Source: an uncultured Collinsella sp. (GTDB lineage Bacteria > Actinomycetota > Coriobacteriia > Coriobacteriales > Coriobacteriaceae). Taken from it: 29,601 nucleotides of DNA. Made by a program: the position numbers and the translations under genes. The notes beneath the pieces are model-generated. The model was not told the origin of the DNA. It saw only the letters and a program-made list of their open reading frames with translations, and searched no databases. Below are positions 1 through 6,412 of the stretch, piece by piece (position 1 is the first letter of the stretch; every line of letters starts with the position of its first letter). The DNA lies in assembly GCA_902482035.1 (NCBI GenBank), contig CABSYW010000032.1, positions 1-29,601 of the forward strand. The letters run 5' to 3'.

Positions 1-29
1 CGGCAGCGTCAGATGTGTATAAGAGACAG
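1..29 (+). other. Nextera read-1 transposase adapter (artefact)
   Basis: The first 29 bases match the 3' part of the Illumina Nextera read-1 adapter, ending in the 19-bp mosaic end AGATGTGTATAAGAGACAG. This is library sequence, not genome. Any reading frame that starts in it (the tell-tale MYKRQ peptide) is artificial. Confidence 0.98.
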
Positions 30-53
30 CCCCGATACCCAGACCATCAACAG

Positions 54-330
54 GCACCAACCAAACACGCCCACCGCAACCACCGGGGACCCGGGGTAGC
101 TCATTTGGGACGGGAAACAAGGCACTCAGCACCAACAATGAAAACGTCGCTGGCAGAGCCAAAGCCAGCGAACGGGCACCAGAGCGAGCAAGCTACCCCC
201 TGCACAAACAAAGGGAACGTCGCAGGTTGAGCATAAGCCAGCGAAAGCCCGCCAGAGTAGGCAAAGCGCCCTCTGCACCAACAATGGAAAGCGCCGCAGG
301 CAGAGGACGGACAGCGAGCGCCGTCCAGAA
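54..330. repeat. Degenerate ~73-bp tandem repeat, about 3.7 units
   Basis: Units begin at 54, 129, 202 and 275 with GCACCAAC or GCACAAAC, so the period is 75, 73 and 73 bp. Units at 129, 202 and 275 share the pattern GCACMAACAAWGRAAASGYCGCWGGYWGAG; the unit at 54 is more divergent. The unit at 275 runs into the left arm of the palindrome at 318. A period of 73 is not a multiple of three and no frame has a ribosome site, so the array is most likely non-coding. No gene is seen between the adapter and position 598. Confidence 0.7.
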
Positions 331-417
331 CGTACAAGTTGGCATGAAAAAGGCAAGGCATAGACCTTTTGGTCATGCCTTGCCTTTTGAATGACAAATT
401 GTCGTTCTGGACGGCGC
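318..417. repeat. 100-bp concentric nested inverted repeat
   Basis: Outer arms GCGCCGTCCAGAACG (318-332) and its perfect complement (403-417) enclose a partly paired zone (334-345 against 391-402, 10 of 12). The centre is a strong hairpin: GGCAAGGCA (352-360) pairs with 376-384, GACC (363-366) with GGTC (371-374), and the loop is TTTT. A-rich and T-rich flanks of the inner stem (347-351, 385-388) make it look like a bidirectional intrinsic terminator. It lies about 180 bp beyond the stop of the leftward transporter gene. Confidence 0.75.
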
Positions 418-430
418 GCAGCGTCGACTG

Positions 431-496
431 GTTGCGCGGTTCGTAGAACCGCGCAACATAAGAGCGCCCCCTCCCGCGCACGGAACGGAAGGGGGC
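431..496. other. Two further hairpins in non-coding DNA
   Basis: A perfect 12-bp stem GTTGCGCGGTTC (431-442) / GAACCGCGCAAC (446-457) has a 3-nt loop. A second stem GCCCCCT (466-472) / AGGGGGC (490-496) follows. Neither has a clear T-tract. Function is unknown; together with the palindrome at 318-417 they make this spacer dense in secondary structure. Confidence 0.6.
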
Positions 497-512
497 TAAA
501 GGTAGGAGTCTA

Positions 513-565
513 CCGGTGGTTTACCCCACCGGACAGACGATGACCAGGTGATCCTCTACAGGATC
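513..565 (-). terminator. Possible weak terminator hairpins after the YfcC gene
   Basis: Stem CCGGTGG (513-519) / CCACCGG (526-532) and stem GATCCT (550-555) / AGGATC (560-565) lie 30-85 bp downstream of the leftward transporter stop. Neither is followed by a good T-tract on the minus strand, so efficient intrinsic termination here is doubtful. The hairpin at 347-388, which does have T-rich flanks, may be the real end. Confidence 0.35.
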
Positions 566-597
566 GTCAAGGTTTCCGTGGGGTACCCATTGGGTAC

Positions 598-2076
598 TTA
601 GAGCAGCACGCAGGCGACGGTCAGGATGACGGCGCAGACGACGGAGAGAGCGACGATGAGCTTAAGGGCAAACTTGAGCCAGGTCGTCCACTCGATCTTG
701 GCCAGGGCGAGACCGCCCATGATGGCGCCGGAGGTCGGGGTGAACAGGTTCACGACACCGATGGCGGCGGAGAAGATCATGACCATGACCTCAGGCGAGA
801 AGCCGAGCTTAACAGCCAGCGGTCCCATGATGGGCATGGAGACGGTGGCCATACCGGAGGTCGAGGGGATCAGGAAGGACAGGCCGAAGTAGACCAGGAA
901 GCTCATGGGAGCGAAGATCACGCCGGACAGGCCAGCCAGGGCATTGGCTGCAGCGTCGAGGACGAAGACATCGAGGCCGGTGTTAGCCATGAGGACGGAG
1001 ATACCACGGGCGAGGGCGATGACGAGAACAACGGACATCATGTCGGCAGCGCCGGTGATGAAGGTGTTAACAATCTGCTTCTCGGACAGGCCACCGATGA
1101 TACCGATCAGGACGGCCATGAGGAAGAACCAGGTGGAAGCCTCGTCGAAGTACCACTGGCCAATGGGCAGGCCGGTGATCAGGGCAGACCAGCCCTGGAC
1201 GACGGCGTTACCGTCGGCGTCGTAGACAGCGCCAGCGTCGAAGAAGTTGGCGACGCCCTCGTTGAGGTCGGCCAGCGGGATGAAGCCGACGATCATGACG
1301 ACGAAGGTGAAGGCGAAGGCGATCAGAACACCCTTCTGACGACCGGTGAGCTTGACCTCCTTGTGGACCTCGGAAGCAGCCTTGCCGTGAGCTTCTTCGG
1401 CGTCCTTGAGCTCCTGCATCGACAGGATGGTAGAACCCTTGTCAGCCTTGACCTTCTTGGCGTAGCTCATCACGAAGACGATGGACATAGCGGTAGTGAC
1501 AATCCACAGGACGGCACCGAGGCCGATGATGATGGACTGGTTGACCTCAATGCCAACGCCGGTCAGAGCGTCGACGGCAGCGCCGACGGCGAACGGGTTA
1601 ACCGTGGAGCCCAGGCAGCCGCAGCCAGCGCCGAGCAGGACGGTAGCGGCACCGACCATGGGGTCGAAGCCAGCGGCCATCATGGTAGCGGCGAGCAGGG
1701 CGTAGAAGGGAACGGTCTCCTCGCACATACCATAGGTGGTACCACCGAGGGAGAAGATGAGCATCAGCACGGGAATGAGCATAATCTCGTTGCCCTTAAG
1801 CTTCTGCACCAGAACGGCGATGCCGTTGTCCAGGGCGCCGGTCTCGGTCATCATACCGAGGAAGCCGCCCAGGATCATAACGAAGAGGCAGACGGGCAGA
1901 GCGTCAGCGAAGCCCTTAATCGGGGCGGTGCAGAAATCGCTCAGACGGGCGGCAGTAACCGCGCCGCCGGACGTGCCGGAGACGATAACGGTAATCACTG
2001 CGACAATTGCCAGCAGAGCAAGAAGAATGGTGAACGATGAAGGCATACCGCGTTTTTTCTTAGCGGTCTCAGTCAT
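598..2076 (-). CDS. YfcC/DcuC-family carrier, probable arginine-ornithine antiporter (ArcD-like)
   Basis: A 492-residue integral membrane protein with about eleven to thirteen hydrophobic segments, a first helix near residues 14-34 and a charged cytoplasmic loop around 205-250. Glycine-rich re-entrant stretches (GGTTYGMCEETVPFY, GAGCGCLGSTVNPF, IPSTSGMATVSMPIMGPLA) are typical of the YfcC/DcuC (PF03606) family. Streptococcal-type ArcD proteins belong to this family, and the gene lies directly downstream of ornithine carbamoyltransferase and arginine deiminase. Arginine/ornithine exchange is therefore the most likely role, although the family also includes other amino-acid and peptide carriers. 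The start was set at 2076 because AAGGGGGG sits about nine bases upstream of that ATG; the longer frame from 2103 places the Shine-Dalgarno inside the gene. A terminator-like hairpin separates it from the upstream gene, so expression may depend partly on read-through. Confidence 0.85.
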   Translation of the reverse strand: MTETAKKKRGMPSSFTILLALLAIVAVITVIVSGTSGGAVTAARLSDFCTAPIKGFADALPVCLFVMILGGFLGMMTETGALDNGIAVLVQKLKGNEIMLIPVLMLIFSLGGTTYGMCEETVPFYALLAATMMAAGFDPMVGAATVLLGAGCGCLGSTVNPFAVGAAVDALTGVGIEVNQSIIIGLGAVLWIVTTAMSIVFVMSYAKKVKADKGSTILSMQELKDAEEAHGKAASEVHKEVKLTGRQKGVLIAFAFTFVVMIVGFIPLADLNEGVANFFDAGAVYDADGNAVVQGWSALITGLPIGQWYFDEASTWFFLMAVLIGIIGGLSEKQIVNTFITGAADMMSVVLVIALARGISVLMANTGLDVFVLDAAANALAGLSGVIFAPMSFLVYFGLSFLIPSTSGMATVSMPIMGPLAVKLGFSPEVMVMIFSAAIGVVNLFTPTSGAIMGGLALAKIEWTTWLKFALKLIVALSVVCAVILTVACVLL

Positions 2077-2176
2077 AGTTCTCATCCCCCCTTCATAAAT
2101 CATTTACTGATCTCGCCAGAAGCGGCTCTTCCGTGCCGTGCCTGCCGCTTGATGCGAGATTATTACCAGATAAAAC

Positions 2177-2208
2177 CGCTCGGGGTGTGCAGCAATACAC
2201 CCCGAGCG
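2177..2208 (-). terminator. Terminator after ornithine carbamoyltransferase
   Basis: A perfect 12-bp stem CGCTCGGGGTGT (2177-2188) / ACACCCCGAGCG (2197-2208) with an 8-nt loop. On the minus strand it is followed by GTTTTATC, a short T-tract. It lies 16 bp past the carbamoyltransferase stop and would attenuate transcription before the carrier gene. Confidence 0.75.
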
Positions 2209-2223
2209 AGATGCTAGATGCTC

Positions 2224-3219
2224 TTACTTGAGCGTGGCGTACATGACAGCCTTGATGGTGTGCATGCGGTTCTCGGCCTCGTCGAAGACCTTGGAAGCGG
2301 GGCTCTCGAAGACCTCGTCGGTGACCTCCTGCTCGGTGATGCCGAACTGCTCGCACTTCTCGGCGCCAATGGTGGTGTTGGTGTCGTGGAAGCTGGGCAG
2401 GCAGTGCAGGAAGATGGCACCCGGGTTGGCCATAGCCATGACCTCGGAGGTGACACGATACGGGGTGAGCTGAGCGATGCGCTCGGCCCAGACCTCGTCG
2501 GGCTCGCCCATGGAGACCCACACGTCGGTGTAGATAACGTCGGCACCGGTGACGCCGTCCTTGACGTCGGTGGTCAGCTTGATGGTGCAGCCGTTAGCCT
2601 CGGCGATGGGCCTGCAGGCCTCGATGACGTCGTCAGCGGGCATGCACTCCTCGGGGCCGCAGGCCACGAAGTTCATGCCGAGCTTGGAGCAGACGACCAT
2701 GAGGGAGCGAGCGACATTGTTCTTGCAGTCGCCCATGAAGACGAGGGTCTTGCCCTTGATGTCGTAGTTGAAGTTCTCCTGGACGGTCAGGATGTCGGCG
2801 AGCATCTGGGTGGGGTGCCACTCGGTGGTCAGGCCGTTCCACACGGGCACGCCGGACTTAGCAGCGAGCTCCTCGACGTCGTCCTGGGCAAAGCCACGGA
2901 ACTCGATGCCGTCATACATGCGGCCGAGAACGCGGGCAGTGTCCTCGATGGACTCCTTCTTGCCCATCTGCGACGAACCCGGATCGAGGTAGGTGACGCC
3001 CATGCCCAGATCCATGCCGCCGACCTCGAAGGCGCAGCGGGTACGAGTAGAGGTCTTCTGGAAGAGCAGAACGATGTTCTTGCCCTCGAGATAGCGGTGC
3101 GGAACGCCAGCGCGCTTCATATCCTTGAAGTTCTTGGAGAGCTTGAGCAGGTACTCGATCTCCTCGGTGGTGAGGTCGAGAAGCTTGAGGAAGCTACGGC
3201 CGGAAAGGTTAACACCCAT
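2224..3219 (-). CDS. arcB: Ornithine carbamoyltransferase (catabolic, arginine deiminase pathway)
   Basis: A 331-residue protein of the usual length. The carbamoyl-phosphate motif STRTR is at 57-61, HPTQ at 135-138, the ornithine-binding DVWVSMGE at 232-239 and HCLP at 272-275, which identify an ornithine rather than aspartate carbamoyltransferase. The enzyme interconverts citrulline plus phosphate with ornithine plus carbamoyl phosphate in the cytoplasm. Its position just downstream of arginine deiminase argues for the catabolic direction, yielding carbamoyl phosphate for ATP synthesis; sequence alone does not separate ArcB from biosynthetic ArgF. AAGGA lies seven bases before the ATG at 3219. 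The gene is 105 bp from the arcA stop, with two hairpins in between that may tune the arcA to arcB mRNA ratio. No carbamate kinase gene follows. Confidence 0.95.
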   Translation of the reverse strand: MGVNLSGRSFLKLLDLTTEEIEYLLKLSKNFKDMKRAGVPHRYLEGKNIVLLFQKTSTRTRCAFEVGGMDLGMGVTYLDPGSSQMGKKESIEDTARVLGRMYDGIEFRGFAQDDVEELAAKSGVPVWNGLTTEWHPTQMLADILTVQENFNYDIKGKTLVFMGDCKNNVARSLMVVCSKLGMNFVACGPEECMPADDVIEACRPIAEANGCTIKLTTDVKDGVTGADVIYTDVWVSMGEPDEVWAERIAQLTPYRVTSEVMAMANPGAIFLHCLPSFHDTNTTIGAEKCEQFGITEQEVTDEVFESPASKVFDEAENRMHTIKAVMYATLK

Positions 3220-3264
3220 GGTTTGATTCCTTTCGAAGAAATGAATTACGTAAGTATTAGTGGT

Positions 3265-3312
3265 GCCCGTTTAACGGGCGAAGCCGGTGCGGTTGTAGGG
3301 GGACCGCACCGG
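3265..3312 (-). other. Intercistronic hairpins between arcA copy 1 and arcB
   Basis: Stem CCGGTGCGGT (3284-3293) / ACCGCACCGG (3303-3312) and palindrome GCCCGTTTAACGGGC (3265-3279). Neither has a T-tract on the minus strand, so they look more like mRNA processing or stability elements than terminators. Confidence 0.6.
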
Positions 3313-3323
3313 AAACGGAAAGA

Positions 3324-4590
3324 CTTAGAGGTCCTCGCGCCAGAAGGGCATGCTCATGCAGCGCGGGCCGCCGCGGCCGCGGGAGAGCTCGGCGGAGGGC
3401 ACGACGAGAAGGTCCAGGCCCTCCTTGTACAGCACGTCGTTGGTGACGGTGTTGCGGGCGTAGACGCAGATCTTGCCGGGCTCGACGCACAGGGTGTTGG
3501 AGCCGTCGTTCCACTGCTCGCGGGAGGCCGCGATCGGGTCGCCGCCGCCGCAGGGGATCAGCTTGACCTGGTCGACGCCGGTGGCGTCCTCCAGGACGTG
3601 CTCGAGGGTGTCCTCGATCAGGCGGATGTTCACGTCGCCCGGGTTCTTGCCGGCGGTCAGCTCGTAGACGCGCAGGGTGCCCATGATGGCGGGGTGGATC
3701 GTGAACTTATCGACGTCGATCTGGGTGAAGACCGTGTCGAGGTGCATGAAGGCGCGCGAGACCGGGATATCGAAGGCCAGGATGCGCTCGACCTTGGAGT
3801 CGGAGTTCCAGAAGATGTTCTGGGCCATGACGTCGATCGCGGCGGCCTGGGTGCGCTGGGAGATGCCGACGGCGAGGGTCTTCTCGTTGATGTTCAGCAC
3901 GTCGCCGCCCTCGGTGTGGAACTGGCAGTCGCGGCGGAAGTACAGCGAGACGTCCTTGTAGTCGGGGTGGTACTTGAAGATGTACTTGCCGTACAGGGTC
4001 TCGCGGTTGCGGGTGACCGAGTACATGCGGTTGAGGTTGACGCCCTCGCCGATGACCGCGAACGGGTCGCGGGTGAAGTAGAGGTTGGGCATCGGGTCGA
4101 TGATCAGGTCGGACTCGGACTCGGAGTTGACCAGGGAGTCGAGGGTCGTGGACGCCGTGAGGGGCATGTCGATCTCGGACTTGGTCATGCCGGCCATGGT
4201 CTTCTTGACGAACTCGAGGTTGTCCTCGATGGAGTCCAGCTTCTCGCGGACGATCTGCGGCATGCGCTGGCCGCGGATGCCGGCCTCGGCGATGTACTGG
4301 TCGGTGAACTCGGCGCGGGCGCCGGGGACCTGGTCGAACACCTCGGCGACGAGGTTCTCGAGATAGAGGACCTCCACGCCCTGGTCCCTCAGGATCTGGG
4401 CGAAGGTGTCGTGCTCCTGCTGCGCGACCTCCAGGAACGGGACGTCGTCGAACAGGAGTCGCTCGAGCTCGTCGGGCGGCAGGTTGAGGAGCTCGTCGCC
4501 GGGACGGTGCAGGCAGACCTTCCTGAGCTTGCCGATCTCGGAAGGCACGTGCAGACCTTTCGTCATGGCCTCCTACCTTTCTTTCGGGCC
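3324..4590 (-). repeat. Copy 1 of a 1267-bp perfect direct repeat (arcA plus its ribosome site)
   Basis: Identical by eye to 6413-7679 (offset 3089). Identity starts one base beyond the stop codon and ends 24 bases upstream of the start codon; sequence on both sides differs between copies. Confidence 0.93.
3325..4566 (-). CDS. arcA: Arginine deiminase, copy 1
   Basis: A 413-residue enzyme hydrolysing L-arginine to citrulline and ammonia in the cytoplasm, the first step of the arginine deiminase pathway. Guanidino-modifying-enzyme landmarks are present: FDDVPFLE near residue 40, LYFTRDPF, HTEGGDVLNIN carrying a catalytic histidine, HLDTVFTQID, and the nucleophile Cys403 in RCMSMPFWRED at the C-terminus. 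Length is normal for bacterial ArcA. GGTAGGAGG lies just upstream of the ATG. Codon choice is strongly biased to GAC, CTG and GTC, consistent with high expression. It is followed by arcB and the YfcC carrier, so this copy heads the pathway operon. The coding DNA is identical to the copy at 6414-7655, implying very recent duplication or ongoing gene conversion. Confidence 0.97.
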   Translation of the reverse strand: MTKGLHVPSEIGKLRKVCLHRPGDELLNLPPDELERLLFDDVPFLEVAQQEHDTFAQILRDQGVEVLYLENLVAEVFDQVPGARAEFTDQYIAEAGIRGQRMPQIVREKLDSIEDNLEFVKKTMAGMTKSEIDMPLTASTTLDSLVNSESESDLIIDPMPNLYFTRDPFAVIGEGVNLNRMYSVTRNRETLYGKYIFKYHPDYKDVSLYFRRDCQFHTEGGDVLNINEKTLAVGISQRTQAAAIDVMAQNIFWNSDSKVERILAFDIPVSRAFMHLDTVFTQIDVDKFTIHPAIMGTLRVYELTAGKNPGDVNIRLIEDTLEHVLEDATGVDQVKLIPCGGGDPIAASREQWNDGSNTLCVEPGKICVYARNTVTNDVLYKEGLDLLVVPSAELSRGRGGPRCMSMPFWREDL

Positions 4591-4604
4591 CTTGTCAGGG
4601 CCGA
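4584..4604 (-). promoter_or_regulatory. Leader hairpin of arcA copy 1 (GACA loop)
   Basis: On the minus strand TCGGCCCT-GACA-AGGGCCCGA forms a stem with a four-base GNNA loop and one bulged C, just upstream of the Shine-Dalgarno. The arcA copy 2 leader has the same fold with a shorter stem and a GAAA loop, suggesting a selected RNA structure. Confidence 0.6.
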
Positions 4605-4643
4605 TTCGTTAGCGCCCCTCCGTGTGAGGCGTTATTGCTGACG

Positions 4644-4717
4644 ACATATTTATATCCAAAATCAGCTCATACTTCCACCTTGCCCCCGAACGGTTTTTTA
4701 TAGGGGGTGAACGGCAT
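4644..4717 (-). promoter_or_regulatory. arcA copy 1 promoter with two 21-bp-spaced ACCGTTC boxes
   Basis: On the minus strand, in order: ATGCCGTTC (4709-4717), ACCGTTC (4688-4694), AGGTGGAA (4673-4680) and TTTGGATATA (4651-4660) as probable -10. The two boxes are exactly 21 bp apart, that is two helical turns. The proximal box to -10 distance is the same as at arcA copy 2. No TTGACA-like -35 is present, which suggests an activator-dependent promoter. The cognate regulator is unknown. Confidence 0.65.
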
Positions 4718-5050
4718 ACACATATACTTCACGCATGGCACACTTCATCTTAATAAAGCGTATTTACGTGCTTAAACGCGTTTTAATCCTAAAATCAAAT
4801 GGAACTAAACTTTGTTAAACCATCCTCAAATTGCATATTTCCAATAAAACTATGAATAGAATTAGCGGTTCACACCGCGTCTCAACCATTTTCATTTTTA
4901 TTCAGAAAAAAGTTTGTCCTATTCATTTCTGATAAATAAATTACCGTTTACCAGACGCTTGATACCGTTCACCGGAAACTCAGTATAAGGCCCAGCGGAT
5001 ACCGCCTCGCTTTACGGCCCCATTTGTAACAACTTGACTTCTCGGTATAG
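4718..5050. other. A+T-rich intergenic spacer upstream of arcA copy 1
   Basis: No coding region is seen. The stretch is much richer in A+T than the genes. It holds a third pair of ACCGTT boxes on the plus strand (4943-4948 and 4964-4969) and a TATAAG (4984-4989). Confidence 0.6.
4941..4970 (+). promoter_or_regulatory. Tandem TTACCGTTTACC / ATACCGTTCACC boxes, plus orientation
   Basis: ACCGTT occurs at 4943-4948 and 4964-4969, again exactly 21 bp apart, in the opposite orientation to the arcA boxes. They could be an upstream operator that loops with the arcA promoter, or could serve a plus-strand transcript starting near 4996. Confidence 0.45.
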
Positions 5051-5051
5051 A

Positions 5052-5090
5052 AAAACGGACCCGCTTCCCCTAGGGAAATGGGTCCGTTTT
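5052..5090. terminator. Bidirectional intrinsic terminator
   Basis: AAAACGGACCC (5052-5062) pairs perfectly with GGGTCCGTTTT (5080-5090), with a secondary TTCCC/GGGAA stem inside. A- and T-rich ends allow termination in both directions. It ends the leftward aminotransferase gene 50 bp after its stop. Confidence 0.85.
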
Positions 5091-5139
5091 CGATTATCTT
5101 CGGCTAATTTGGATAAGGCCCCCGAAGACCATCGGAATC

Positions 5140-6264
5140 CTAGCGATCGAACTCCGCCAGTGCCTCGCCCAAAAGCCTCAGGCCCTCGCGCAGAACGTCC
5201 TCGCTCGCGCAGTAGCCCAGGCGTGCGCCGCAGGGAAGCTCAAAACGGCTACCGGGGACCAGCAGCACTCCCCTCTCGGACAGCAGGCGCCTGCAGAACT
5301 CCTCGTCATCCTCGGGAATATCCAGCTGGATAAACGAGGTGGACACGCCCTGCGGGGCCGTCCAGGAAACGCGATGCTGCGTATCGATCCAAGCCTGCGC
5401 GATATCGCGGTTGCCAAACACGATCTTGCGATTGCGCTCGAGAATCTTATCCTTGTGCTCAAGCACATAGGTCGCCAGAGCATCGTTGAACACGCCGCCG
5501 CAGATCATGGTGTAATCGCGATAGGTACGGATGCGGTTGGACACCTCTTTGTCGGCCAGGACCCAGCCCACGCGGGCCGCAGGTGTCGAATAGGTCTTCG
5601 ACAACGAGTTGGTGACAATGGCCCTCTCGTACACGTCGACCATCGACATAAAGGACTCAGTGTTCTCGAGCGGCAGATATACCTCGTCGCACAGCACGTA
5701 GGCGCCCACCGAGCGGGCGATCTCGGCAATCTGGCCGAGCATATCGGCATCGAGCACCGTACCGATGGGGTTCGATGCGTTGTTGATGCAGATAAGCTTG
5801 GTGTTGGGACGCACCAAGCGCTTGAGTTCCTCGATATCGGGCTTCCAGCCGAGTTCCTCGCGAAGCTCCCAATACTCGACCTCGGCGCCCAGCGTGCGCG
5901 GAATCTCGTAGAGCGGCGCGTAGGTGGGCCACTCGGCGATAGCATGGTCGCCGGGCTCGACCACAGCCATGATGGCGTTGAGGTTAGCGCCCGTGCAGCC
6001 ATTGGTCTGCAGAATGTGATCGGGATTGACCTCCCGACGATACAGCTTGGCAACCTCGGCCTTAAACTCCGGCGAGCCCTCGATCCAGCCGTAGTTCATC
6101 TTCTCGCGGTCCAGGCGCTCGTAGAACGTGGCGCCGTCCTGTTCATCGAGCGCGCACAGCTCGCCCATGGTGAGCGACGAGATCGTCGACTGGGCGATGT
6201 CCCACGTGGCGCTCTTCTCCCAAACGTTGAGCCATTCCTCAACGCCAATCGTCTTGATGTCCAT
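5140..6264 (-). CDS. PLP-dependent class I/II aminotransferase, ArcT-like
   Basis: A 374-residue fold-type I aminotransferase. Cofactor-site landmarks are N165-P166 in NNASNPIGT, D193 and Y196 in DEVYLPLE, and the Schiff-base lysine K223 in SLSKTYSTPAARVGW. R348 in GARLGY is the expected substrate-carboxylate arginine. Substrate cannot be read from sequence. Aminotransferase genes called arcT occur in arginine deiminase operons of lactic acid bacteria, and the placement between two arcA genes makes a related role plausible. The start was taken at 6264, where AAGGAG precedes the ATG by eight bases; the longer frame to 6318 has no ribosome site. It ends in a strong bidirectional terminator and is probably read from the arcA copy 2 promoter through the hairpin at 6321-6352. 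Confidence 0.85.
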   Translation of the reverse strand: MDIKTIGVEEWLNVWEKSATWDIAQSTISSLTMGELCALDEQDGATFYERLDREKMNYGWIEGSPEFKAEVAKLYRREVNPDHILQTNGCTGANLNAIMAVVEPGDHAIAEWPTYAPLYEIPRTLGAEVEYWELREELGWKPDIEELKRLVRPNTKLICINNASNPIGTVLDADMLGQIAEIARSVGAYVLCDEVYLPLENTESFMSMVDVYERAIVTNSLSKTYSTPAARVGWVLADKEVSNRIRTYRDYTMICGGVFNDALATYVLEHKDKILERNRKIVFGNRDIAQAWIDTQHRVSWTAPQGVSTSFIQLDIPEDDEEFCRRLLSERGVLLVPGSRFELPCGARLGYCASEDVLREGLRLLGEALAEFDR

Positions 6265-6320
6265 GGCCAAGCTCCTTACAAAAGCAGTCATCCAATCGTG
6301 TTGACGTTCCTCATACAAGA

Positions 6321-6352
6321 TTGGGGCGGTGCGAAAACCCGCACCGCCCCAA
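6321..6352 (-). terminator. Hairpin between arcA copy 2 and aminotransferase
   Basis: A perfect 13-bp stem TTGGGGCGGTGCG (6321-6333) / CGCACCGCCCCAA (6340-6352) with loop AAAACC. On the minus strand it is followed by only TCTTG, so it may be a partial terminator that lets some transcription reach the aminotransferase gene. Confidence 0.6.
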
Positions 6353-6412
6353 TGGGAGACATCTAATGGCAGCTAAATGTATGTATTATGACCTGTACGG
6401 GTCCTTGAAGAC

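Noticed and set aside
15..230. Open frame starting MYKRQ at the left end
   Set aside because: It begins inside the transposase adapter, has no ribosome site and crosses the degenerate repeat.
54..330. Possible CRISPR array
   Set aside because: Units are about 73 bp and similar along their whole length, with no short identical repeats separated by unique spacers, and no cas genes are present.
101..481. Leftward 126-codon frame with Cys-rich repeated segments
   Set aside because: The repeats come from the 73-bp DNA array, whose period changes frame each unit. No ribosome site was found.
2218..4641. Very long rightward frame of about 807 codons opposite arcA and arcB
   Set aside because: It is a G+C-driven antisense shadow, rich in Val, Leu, Gly and Asp without domains. 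The shadow of arcA copy 2 (6321-7814) is the same thing.
4840..4900. ArgR-type ARG boxes upstream of the arcA genes
   Set aside because: TATGAATA and ATTCA half-sites occur in both spacers, but none forms a convincing full palindrome, and this is expected in A+T-rich DNA.
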